NCBI GenBank assembly: GCA_937880545.1
Contig: CALFKA010000088.1
Coordinates: forward strand, 1-6,611
Origin: an uncultured Clostridia bacterium
Lineage (GTDB): Bacteria; Bacillota; Clostridia; Peptostreptococcales; Acidaminobacteraceae
Direction: 5' to 3'
DNA length: 6,611 nt
This document shows, piece by piece, positions 1-5,581 of this stretch; the first letter of the stretch is position 1; every line of letters starts with the position of its first letter. The notes beneath the pieces are model-generated. The model worked only from the letters and a program-made list of their open reading frames with translations, did not search any database and was not told the DNA's origin. The translations under genes were made by a program, and so were the position numbers.

Positions 1-28
1 AGTTTTTCTCCCGTCGCTTCCCCCTGCG

Positions 29-37
29 TGATATACT
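29..37 (+). promoter_or_regulatory. Possible extended -10 promoter element for the malQ operon
   Basis: TG at 29-30, one spacer base, then TATACT at 32-37 matches the extended -10 pattern TGnTATAAT with one mismatch. Transcription would start near 44, leaving a leader of about 22 nt that contains the malQ ribosome binding site. No convincing -35 box lies 16-18 nt upstream, and the window edge limits what can be read. Only 28 bases precede it, so a promoter further upstream or co-transcription from a preceding gene remains possible. No catabolite-response-type operator was recognised here. Confidence 0.35.
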
Positions 38-55
38 GTTGTTGACTTTTTTAAC

Positions 56-61
56 AGGAGG
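56..61 (+). promoter_or_regulatory. Ribosome binding site fixing the malQ start
   Basis: AGGAGG, a perfect Shine-Dalgarno core, lies 4 nt before the ATG at 66. The frame can be extended to TTG codons at 39 and 42, but those have no such site before them and would place the AGGAGG inside the gene. The protein family also begins close to the residues encoded from 66. Confidence 0.85.
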
Positions 62-65
62 TCTT

Positions 66-1553
66 ATGAAAAGACGAGCCAGCGGTCTTCTTCTGCCCGT
101 CAGCGCATTGCCGGGTGGCTGGGGAATCGGCTCCTTCGGAGCCCAAGCACATGCCTTCCTAGATTTTCTCGCTTCGGGGCGTCAGGAATATTGGCAGATT
201 CTTCCACTTGGACCAACCGGCGTGGGAGATTCTCCTTACCAAACCTTTTCGAGCTATGCCATCAGCCCTTATTACATCGATCTGAACCTCCTGCGAGAAG
301 AAGGACTGGTAAGTGAAGAAGAACTGGTAGCTTATGACTGCTCAACAACAAGCGGCACAGTGGACTACGGTCTACTTTATGAAAAGCGCCTTCCTTTATT
401 GAAGCTTGCTTTCTCCCGATGGAAAAGCAGCCACAAAGAAGAGCTCCTTTCCTTTGTCGGAGAAAACCCTTGGGCAGGAGACTACGCCCTGTTCATGAGT
501 ATAAAAGGTATGCATGGCGGACTTCCTTGGCACCTCTGGCAAAAAGAGTTGCGCAAACGAAAGCCCGAAGCCCTCAACCACTTCATCACAGAACACGAAG
601 AAGAATATAATTTCTGGGTATTTACTCAGTTAACCGCTTCTCAGCAGTGGGAATCGCTTCGTGGCCATGCGACAGAACTGGGCATTCGCTTCATTGGCGA
701 TCTCCCGTTTTATGTAGCACATGACAGCGTTGATGTGTGGATGGCTCCCCAGTTCTACCTCCTTGATGAAGAAGGAGATGTATTGCAGGTAGCAGGTTAC
801 CCGCCCGATGCGTTCTCAGATGATGGACAACTCTGGGGCAATCCGATCTTCAACTGGAGAGCCCTTCAGAAGGAGCGCTACGCTCCCTGGATTGCACGGC
901 TCGCTCATAACCTCAAGTTGTTCGACATTGTGAGACTTGATCATTTTCTGGGCTTTGAAAACTACTGGAGTATACCGGCCGGAGAACATCCCAGAGAAGG
1001 GCGCTGGGAAAAGGGACCAAGTTATGACGTCTTTGTCTGTGCCCGGGAAGCCTTAGGGAAATTAGATCTGATCGCAGAAGACTTGGGACTTGTCGGTCCT
1101 GATGTCATTCGCCTGCGCAAATACCTGGGGATTCCCGGAATGCGCATTTTGCAATTCGGCTTTGACCCTTTTTCCGACAATGAACATATGCCGCACAATT
1201 ACGAAAACGACAGTGTGGTATATACAGGAACCCACGACAATGATACGATCGTAGGCTGGTGGGAAAAGACAGACAAAGCCACCCGGCATTTTGCGAAGAA
1301 ATATCTTCGTGTACACCCGGGAGAACCGGTGGAAAAAGCTGCACATACCGCACTGATGGCTTCTTCTGCCGGAGTCTGTATCCTTCCGGTGCAAGACCTG
1401 CTGGGAATCGGTGTAGAAGGACGCTTCAACATTCCCAACACACTCAGTGGCAACTGGACCTGGAGACTACAAGAGATTCCGGGTAAGGAGTATGCTGAGG
1501 AACTTGCCGACATGACGAGAATCTACAGGAGGACACCCCTTGAATCTGTTTAG
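66..1553 (+). CDS. malQ: 4-alpha-glucanotransferase (amylomaltase, GH77)
   Basis: Cytoplasmic enzyme that moves glucanyl units between alpha-1,4-glucans, turning short maltodextrins into longer chains plus glucose. The product is 495 aa, the size of the compact (Thermus/plant DPE1-like) amylomaltases rather than the roughly 690-aa E. coli form. Family blocks appear in order: PLGPTGVGDSPYQ near residues 47-59, GQLWGNPIFNW near 254-264, RLDHFLGFENYW near 290-301, AEDLG near 337-341, GTHDND near 388-393, and PNTLSGNW near 457-464. By family knowledge D292 is the nucleophile, E338 the acid/base and D391 the transition-state stabiliser; all three are present. The ATG at 66 is chosen because of the AGGAGG site before it. 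The 3' end overlaps glgP by 14 nt, so the two are almost certainly one operon. There is no signal peptide and no sign of damage. Confidence 0.96.
   Translation: MKRRASGLLLPVSALPGGWGIGSFGAQAHAFLDFLASGRQEYWQILPLGPTGVGDSPYQTFSSYAISPYYIDLNLLREEGLVSEEELVAYDCSTTSGTVDYGLLYEKRLPLLKLAFSRWKSSHKEELLSFVGENPWAGDYALFMSIKGMHGGLPWHLWQKELRKRKPEALNHFITEHEEEYNFWVFTQLTASQQWESLRGHATELGIRFIGDLPFYVAHDSVDVWMAPQFYLLDEEGDVLQVAGYPPDAFSDDGQLWGNPIFNWRALQKERYAPWIARLAHNLKLFDIVRLDHFLGFENYWSIPAGEHPREGRWEKGPSYDVFVCAREALGKLDLIAEDLGLVGPDVIRLRKYLGIPGMRILQFGFDPFSDNEHMPHNYENDSVVYTGTHDNDTIVGWWEKTDKATRHFAKKYLRVHPGEPVEKAAHTALMASSAGVCILPVQDLLGIGVEGRFNIPNTLSGNWTWRLQEIPGKEYAEELADMTRIYRRTPLESV
1527..1532 (+). promoter_or_regulatory. Ribosome binding site supporting the TTG start of glgP
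   Basis: AGGAGG lies inside the end of malQ, 7 nt before the TTG at 1540. This near-ideal spacing is the main reason to accept a TTG initiation codon. Its position before the malQ stop suggests translational coupling. Confidence 0.85.
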
Positions 1554-3915
1554 TAAAGACGACTTTATTTTTAATGTAAAAAGCACGCTTCGCAGCGATT
1601 ATGCCGTCAGTTTGGAGCGCGCCAAGCCATATGAACTCTACAATTCTATCTCCAAAGTGATCATGCGCATTGTGGGTCTGTACTGGGAGAGTGACATCGA
1701 GGCAAAGGGCTGTCGCAACGCCTACTACCTATCGAGTGAATACCTGATGGGGCGCGCACTCGGAAACAACCTTCTCAATCTTCAGATCTATGATACCGTA
1801 CACCACGCACTGGATGAGATCGGTCTCAACTTAAACCAGATAGAAGATGTGGAACAGGATCCGGGCCTTGGAAACGGCGGCCTCGGAAGACTCGCGGCCT
1901 GCTTCCTTGACTCTGCCGCCACACTTGGCTACCCCCTCCACGGTTATGGCATTCGTTATGAATACGGGATCTTTGCCCAGGACTTCGATGAAAACGGTGC
2001 ACAGATTGAAAAAGCCGACAACTGGCTCCGCTACGGTGATCCCTGGTCCATCCGCCGAGAAAGTGAGCGCCGCATTATTCGCTTCAGTGACCAGGAAGTC
2101 TACGCTGTTCCCTATGACACGCCGATCATCGGCTACAATTCCCCCGTCATCAATACGCTGAGACTCTGGCGCAGTGAACCTCTTGAAGAGTTTAACTTCA
2201 CCCTCTTCAACAATCAGGATTACGATGCGGCGATGCATGAGAAAAACCGCGCAGAAGATATTTCGCGCGTTCTCTATCCTAATGACAGCCGGATTGAGGG
2301 CAAGATCCTGCGACTGAAACAACAATACTTCTTCGTTTCGGCTTCCATTCAGGACCTCGTAAGTAAACACCGTTTCAAGTACAACACACTGCAGGATTTC
2401 CACGAATTCAATGCCCTTCAGTTAAACGACACCCATCCAGCAGTGGCTGTGGCGGAGTTGATCCGCATCCTGATGGATGAGGAGAAATTCACCTTCTCCG
2501 CCGCCTTAGATGTCGCCAAAAACACCTTCAGTTACACCAATCACACCATCCTCTCTGAAGCTTTGGAGAAGTGGGATGAAGAGCTCTACCGCCAGAAACT
2601 CCCCCGCATCTATGAGATTATCAGTCTGATCAATGAGCATCTGATCAAAGAACTGCGGGATAAGAATATCTCCAATGAACAGATCGACTCCATGCGCATC
2701 ATAAATCACGGCATGATCCACATGGCGCATCTGGCGATCTATGGCTCACGCTATGTCAATGGCGTGGCAGAACTGCATACTCGCATTTTAAAAGAACGAG
2801 AGCTTAACAATTGGTATCAGGTGTATCCCGAGAAATTCCAGAACAAGACAAACGGCATCACACAGCGCCGTTGGCTATTACTCTCCAACCCCGAACTCTC
2901 TGAGCTCATCAGTGATAGCCTCGGACACTCTCGTTGGGTGACAGATCTCGAAGAGCTGCGCAATTTAGAGCCATTTGCACAAGACCCTCAGTTCCGCGAG
3001 AGATTTCGCCATGCACGCAAAATCAAAAAGAACCAATTGACAGAGCTGATCCTTGAAAGAGAAGGAGTCAGGATCGACCCGAACAGTATCTTTGATATCC
3101 AGATTAAGAGACTACATGAGTACAAGCGGCAACTTCTCAATGCGTTTGCGATTCTCGATCGTTACTACATGATTATCGAAGGAAAGGGCGAGCACTTTGA
3201 GCCAAGGACATATTTCTTCGGCGCCAAATCGGCTCCGGGATATCGCCGAGCAAAGGGAATCATCCAGTTTATCAATCAGATCGCTAAAAAGGTCAACGGA
3301 GACCCGCGCACCAACGGAAAATTGAAAGTCGTTTTTGTCACGAACTACAATGTCTCCTATGCACAGAGTCTCTTCCCCGCCGCCGACGTTTCCGAGCAAA
3401 TCTCCACGGCAGGCAAAGAAGCTTCCGGCACTGGCAATATGAAGTTCATGCTCAATGGAGCAGTGACTCTAGGCACCCTTGACGGTGCCAATGTCGAAAT
3501 CATTGAAGAAGCCGGAAGAGAAAACAATGTCATCTTCGGCCACACTTTTGAAGAACTGGAGGAACTCCGCAAGACCTACAATCCCTATGAGTACTATGAA
3601 AGTGTACCAGGACTCAAGCGCGTCGTGGACTCTCTAATCGACGGAACTTTCAGTGACGGAGGGAGTGGCGTCTTCCGCGAAATCCACGATTCTCTCCTTC
3701 ACAACAGCTGGGAAACTGCCGACACGTACTTTGTACTGGCTGACTTCGAAGCTTACCGGGACGCTCAACAACGGATCGACGAGAGTTATCGCGATACAGT
3801 GGAGTGGACGAAAAAGAGCATCCTCAACACGTCGCGCGCCGGAAAATTTAGCAGTGACCGCACCATCAACGACTACGCAAAGGATATCTGGTTCATCACC
3901 CCACTGGGAGTTTAG
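1540..3915 (+). CDS. glgP: Glycogen/maltodextrin phosphorylase (GT35)
   Basis: PLP-dependent enzyme that phosphorolyses alpha-1,4-glucans from the non-reducing end to glucose 1-phosphate in the cytoplasm. The product is 791 aa, close to bacterial phosphorylases (E. coli MalP and GlgP are about 800-815 aa). Visible landmarks are the glycine loop DPGLGNGGLGRLAA from residue 107, LNDTHPAVAVAEL near the middle, IKRLHEYKRQLLN at 522-534, and the phosphorylase signature EASGTGNMKFMLN around K635, the lysine expected to bind PLP. K523, R524, K529 and K635 correspond to rabbit muscle K568, R569, K574 and K680 with a constant offset of 45. The N-terminus is short and lacks the regulatory phosphorylation segment of the animal enzymes, as expected in bacteria. 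The start is TTG. Sequence alone does not separate glycogen-preferring GlgP from maltodextrin-preferring MalP; pairing with malQ makes either plausible. It is followed after 1 nt by a phosphoesterase gene. Confidence 0.96.
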   Translation: MNLFSKDDFIFNVKSTLRSDYAVSLERAKPYELYNSISKVIMRIVGLYWESDIEAKGCRNAYYLSSEYLMGRALGNNLLNLQIYDTVHHALDEIGLNLNQIEDVEQDPGLGNGGLGRLAACFLDSAATLGYPLHGYGIRYEYGIFAQDFDENGAQIEKADNWLRYGDPWSIRRESERRIIRFSDQEVYAVPYDTPIIGYNSPVINTLRLWRSEPLEEFNFTLFNNQDYDAAMHEKNRAEDISRVLYPNDSRIEGKILRLKQQYFFVSASIQDLVSKHRFKYNTLQDFHEFNALQLNDTHPAVAVAELIRILMDEEKFTFSAALDVAKNTFSYTNHTILSEALEKWDEELYRQKLPRIYEIISLINEHLIKELRDKNISNEQIDSMRIINHGMIHMAHLAIYGSRYVNGVAELHTRILKERELNNWYQVYPEKFQNKTNGITQRRWLLLSNPELSELISDSLGHSRWVTDLEELRNLEPFAQDPQFRERFRHARKIKKNQLTELILEREGVRIDPNSIFDIQIKRLHEYKRQLLNAFAILDRYYMIIEGKGEHFEPRTYFFGAKSAPGYRRAKGIIQFINQIAKKVNGDPRTNGKLKVVFVTNYNVSYAQSLFPAADVSEQISTAGKEASGTGNMKFMLNGAVTLGTLDGANVEIIEEAGRENNVIFGHTFEELEELRKTYNPYEYYESVPGLKRVVDSLIDGTFSDGGSGVFREIHDSLLHNSWETADTYFVLADFEAYRDAQQRIDESYRDTVEWTKKSILNTSRAGKFSSDRTINDYAKDIWFITPLGV

Positions 3916-3916
3916 G

Positions 3917-4810
3917 ATGAATACATTTGGAAGACTATCAGAGGCCTATGAAAAAGCCCTCCTCATTGAATTTAGTGATGAAGATCGCTTTGTGATCATG
4001 GGAGATGCCCATCGGGGAGACAGTTCACTCTCCGATGAGTTCTCAAAGAATCAAAGCATTTACCTGCATGCCTTGAATTATTATTACGACAGAGGGTTTA
4101 CTCTCATTGAAAATGGAGACGGTGACGAGTTGTGGGAGCATCGTCACTTTTCTTTTATTTACTATGCCCATCAAGACATTTTCGAGATGATGCGCAAGTT
4201 TTATCTCGATCACCGTTTCTTTCTGATTTATGGCAACCACAACATGTACATGGGGGAGCCCGACTATGTCGAAAACCACTTCTGGAGAGTACACGATCTG
4301 GCTAGTGAAACAAAGGTAGATCTCTTTCCGGGCATGCACGCCTATGAGGCGATCCGCCTACTCTACAGAGATACCGGAAAAGACATCTTCATTGCCCATG
4401 GTCATCAGGGAGACTTTCTCAACGATCAGCTCTGGAAAGTAGCTTCTTTTCTGATGCGCTACATTTGGCGTTGGTTCCACATCGTCGGCTTCCAAAACCC
4501 TTCGTCACCTGCCAGGAGTCGTGCGAAGCGAAGAAAGATCGAGAAAAAGTATCTGAAATTTGTCGAGCGTACCGGTCAGTTCACTATCATCGGTCACACC
4601 CACCGCCATGTATTTAGCTATCCCAGGGAGAAACTCCCCTACTTCAATTCCGGCACTGCCGTGCGACCGAGTGTTGTCACCGCCATTGAGATTATGGGGG
4701 GCACGATCGCCATGGTGGAGTGGCGGATTTTTCCAAATATCAAGGGAATTCTCCAAGTAAAAAGACGAGTCCTGGAAGGACCCGTCAGTCTGAGTAAATA
4801 TATGTCTTAG
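3917..4810 (+). CDS. Calcineurin-like metallophosphoesterase of unknown substrate
   Basis: A 297-aa protein with the full dinuclear metal-site set of the metallophosphoesterase fold: D30-x-H32, G67-D68 followed by D70 and E71, GNHN at 106-109, H161-G-H163, and GHTH at 226-229. The fourth motif is usually GNHD; the last position is Asn here, but the metal ligands N and H are kept. Between HGHQGD (161-166) and GHTH lies an insert of about 60 residues with an aromatic stretch (about 178-192) and a basic helix (about 200-214). This order resembles the LpxH-like branch with a helical cap, which may hold a lipid or nucleotide substrate. LpxH itself acts in lipid A synthesis and is not expected in a Gram-positive, so function is left open. 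The start is ATG, with GGGAG at 3906-3910 inside the end of glgP and 6 nt spacing. The frame is open upstream to 3653, but that would overlap glgP by over 260 nt and lacks family similarity. There is no signal peptide. Its stop overlaps the tail of the opposite-strand regulator by 4 nt. Confidence 0.9.
   Translation: MNTFGRLSEAYEKALLIEFSDEDRFVIMGDAHRGDSSLSDEFSKNQSIYLHALNYYYDRGFTLIENGDGDELWEHRHFSFIYYAHQDIFEMMRKFYLDHRFFLIYGNHNMYMGEPDYVENHFWRVHDLASETKVDLFPGMHAYEAIRLLYRDTGKDIFIAHGHQGDFLNDQLWKVASFLMRYIWRWFHIVGFQNPSSPARSRAKRRKIEKKYLKFVERTGQFTIIGHTHRHVFSYPREKLPYFNSGTAVRPSVVTAIEIMGGTIAMVEWRIFPNIKGILQVKRRVLEGPVSLSKYMS
4759..4786 (-). terminator. Intrinsic terminator of the minus-strand XRE gene, inside the phosphoesterase coding end
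   Basis: Read on the minus strand, bases 4786-4777 (GACGGGTCCT) pair with 4773-4764 (AGGACTCGTC) around a 3-nt TCC loop, followed at once by TTTTT (4763-4759). In minus-strand RNA the stem is 10 continuous pairs, with one G-U pair between 4782 and 4768. In plus-strand RNA the same position is an A-C mismatch and no U tract follows. The stem begins 20 nt after the minus-strand stop codon, a normal distance. Direction and position both point to termination of the small regulator gene, though the hairpin occupies codons of the opposing phosphoesterase gene. Confidence 0.72.
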
Positions 4811-5010
4811 CTTTCAAAAAACAGCGTAACGGCTTCGTCTGTGTCCAGTTCCAGGAGTTCTTTCATTCGCCGAATCTCACCAACAGTGAAATCATGCGTG
4901 CCGGCAAGCTTTCGACTCAAAGAAGCCGGACTTATTCCCAGAGCTTCGCTAAAACTTTTCTGGGTGAAGCCCTTTGCTCGTATTTGTCCTTTGAGCTCTT
5001 GCTTCTTCAT
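4807..5010 (-). CDS. Small XRE/Cro-like helix-turn-helix protein
   Basis: A 67-aa protein that is almost entirely one helix-turn-helix domain. The first HTH helix is about residues 16-25 (TQKSFSEALG) and the recognition helix about 27-37 (SPASLSRKLAG). The FTVGEI segment at 41-46 and the C-terminal LELDTDEAVTLFF resemble the short Cro-like XRE proteins common in Firmicute prophages (DUF739-like, by recollection of the pattern). It probably binds DNA as a dimer. The start is ATG at 5010-5008, preceded by a weak GTGAG-type site; a TATAAT box lies further upstream. It diverges from the XRE gene at 5146 across a 135-nt spacer. Its stop TAA shares bases with the phosphoesterase TAG, giving a 4-nt convergent overlap. 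It has no sensor or catalytic domain, and the regulated target is not evident. Confidence 0.85.
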   Translation of the reverse strand: MKKQELKGQIRAKGFTQKSFSEALGISPASLSRKLAGTHDFTVGEIRRMKELLELDTDEAVTLFFES

Positions 5011-5042
5011 GTTTTCTCACTTTCGCTTTTATTTATGCTTAT

Positions 5043-5048
5043 ATTATA
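5043..5048 (-). promoter_or_regulatory. -10 box of the minus-strand XRE gene
   Basis: On the minus strand this reads TATAAT, a perfect -10 consensus. Transcription would start near 5036, giving a leader of about 26 nt before the ATG at 5010. No good -35 box is seen 16-18 nt upstream, so the promoter may be weak or dependent on an activator. The left arm of the inverted repeat abuts it directly upstream. Confidence 0.55.
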
Positions 5049-5108
5049 CAACAACGCAACAAATCGCGTGTAGCAGTTCCGGATTTAGTATTTTCTGTTG
5101 CGTATTTG
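5049..5108. repeat. Imperfect inverted repeat, candidate shared operator of the divergent regulators
   Basis: The left arm 5049-5061 (CAACAACGCAACA) and the reverse complement of 5096-5108 (CAAATACGCAACA) agree at 11 of 13 positions, including a perfect 8-bp core (ACGCAACA at 5054-5061, TGTTGCGT at 5096-5103). The arms are separated by 34 nt, too far apart for one dimer site. They fit two separate sites in opposite orientation, each beside one of the two divergent promoters. That either XRE protein binds here is inference. An exact 8-mer pair could occur by chance in a spacer of this size; the extended match and the placement make it more credible. Confidence 0.45.
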
Positions 5109-5115
5109 AGAGCGT

Positions 5116-5121
5116 TATGCT
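5116..5121 (+). promoter_or_regulatory. Possible -10 box of the plus-strand XRE gene
   Basis: TATGCT matches TATAAT at four of six positions, including the key first, second and last bases. Transcription would start near 5128, leaving about 18 nt that includes the GAGGAG site. No strong -35 box is found at the right distance. TTGAGA at 5106-5111 is a good -35 by sequence, but no -10 lies at a workable distance after it. The right arm of the inverted repeat lies 7 nt upstream. Confidence 0.3.
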
Positions 5122-5145
5122 ACCCTGTAAACAAGAGGAGCATAT

Positions 5146-5463
5146 ATGAGCAAAGAAAACCATCTCCGCAAGAAGAGAAAAGAAAAACGAATGGCCGTTT
5201 CTGATATCGCAGAGTATCTGGGCATCGCCAAAAGCACATATTATCGATACGAACAGAGTACCATTGAAAAAATGCCTTCGAGCATCCTCTTGGCACTGTG
5301 TGAGATCCTGGAAGCGACTCCGCAGGAACTTATGGGCTGGCAAAGCGAACCTGTCATCTCTATTGAAAATGCCGCTGAATTTCTCTCCCCTTCCGAATAT
5401 GAAGAGCTTCATCGCTTTCTGAAGTACCTTCTTTATCGAAGAACTCCCTCTGAGCATAGATGA
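5146..5463 (+). CDS. XRE-family transcriptional regulator, phage-repressor-like
   Basis: A 105-aa protein with an N-terminal helix-turn-helix domain of the lambda-repressor/SinR type. A basic first helix (about 5-15) is followed by VSDIAEYLG (18-26), the recognition helix around KSTYYRYEQ (29-37), and the closing helices through LCEILEATPQELMGW (51-65). The LMGW ending is typical of repressor-type XRE proteins of Firmicute prophages. Those often continue into a LexA-like peptidase or a dimerisation domain; here only about 40 residues follow, with an acidic helix (about 80-98) that may dimerise, and no peptidase. The start is ATG, with GAGGAG at 5135-5140 and 5 nt spacing. It is divergent from the small XRE gene at 4807-5010 and ends before an intrinsic terminator, so it is a single-gene unit. 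The likely role is to control the shared intergenic region, possibly autoregulation; no direct target can be read from the sequence. Confidence 0.88.
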   Translation: MSKENHLRKKRKEKRMAVSDIAEYLGIAKSTYYRYEQSTIEKMPSSILLALCEILEATPQELMGWQSEPVISIENAAEFLSPSEYEELHRFLKYLLYRRTPSEHR

Positions 5464-5485
5464 TCGCCCGTCCCTACTGCTGGGC

Positions 5486-5518
5486 AAAGGCATCCTATTC
5501 CAACTTGGATGCTTTTTT
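5486..5518 (+). terminator. Intrinsic terminator after the plus-strand XRE gene
   Basis: GCATCC (5490-5495) pairs with GGATGC (5507-5512) around an 11-nt loop. The stem can extend by a G-U pair and A-U pairs using AAAG at 5486-5489 against the start of the T tract. Six T residues (5513-5518) follow. It begins about 22 nt after the stop codon at 5461-5463, separating this gene from the oxidoreductase downstream. Confidence 0.85.
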
Positions 5519-5540
5519 GTTCCTTATTGATATTTTCTGA

Positions 5541-5549
5541 TGGTATAAT
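5541..5549 (+). promoter_or_regulatory. Extended -10 promoter of the FAD oxidoreductase gene
   Basis: TGG followed by TATAAT is a perfect extended -10 element, the best promoter match in the window. The -35 region at the right spacing (around 5521-5526) is poor, which extended -10 promoters tolerate. TTGATA at 5527-5532 is too close to serve as a -35. Transcription would start near 5556, about 26 nt before the ATG, and just after the terminator of the previous gene. Confidence 0.7.
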
Positions 5550-5581
5550 TGATGGCAGAATAAATTTTTCTGAGGAAACGA

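Noticed and set aside
1..31. Ten codons open to a TGA at 29-31, possibly the end of a preceding gene
   Set aside because: Too short to identify and open frames of this length occur by chance.
39..65. Upstream TTG starts for malQ
   Set aside because: They lack a ribosome binding site and would put the perfect AGGAGG inside the gene.
42..70. TTGACT (42-47) and TATGAA (65-70) with 17-nt spacing as a promoter
   Set aside because: Transcription would start after the malQ ATG and lose the ribosome binding site; the match is likely chance.
1831..2403. 190-codon open frame on the minus strand within glgP
   Set aside because: It is fully antisense to a clearly conserved phosphorylase, shows no recognisable domain, and no promoter or ribosome binding site was noticed for it. 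The same applies to the other antisense frames in malQ, glgP and the phosphoesterase gene.
3653..3916. Upstream extension of the phosphoesterase reading frame
   Set aside because: The added residues overlap glgP in another frame and do not resemble the family; the ATG at 3917 has GGGAG at the correct spacing.
4901..4929. CCGGC/GCCGG hairpin as a plus-strand terminator
   Set aside because: It has a 19-nt loop, no T tract and lies within the coding sequence of the minus-strand XRE gene.
5033..5121. Direct repeat TTATGCT at 5033-5039 and 5115-5121
   Set aside because: A 7-mer in an AT-rich spacer is easily chance, and the two copies are placed differently relative to the two promoters.
5466..5485. 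GCCC/GGGC hairpin after the plus-strand XRE gene
   Set aside because: Only four pairs with a 12-nt loop and no T tract; the hairpin at 5490-5512 is the convincing terminator.
5044..5493. 149-codon open frame on the minus strand opposite the plus-strand XRE gene
   Set aside because: It covers a recognisable XRE gene, its promoter spacer and part of a terminator. The predicted protein is low-complexity-like with no domain.
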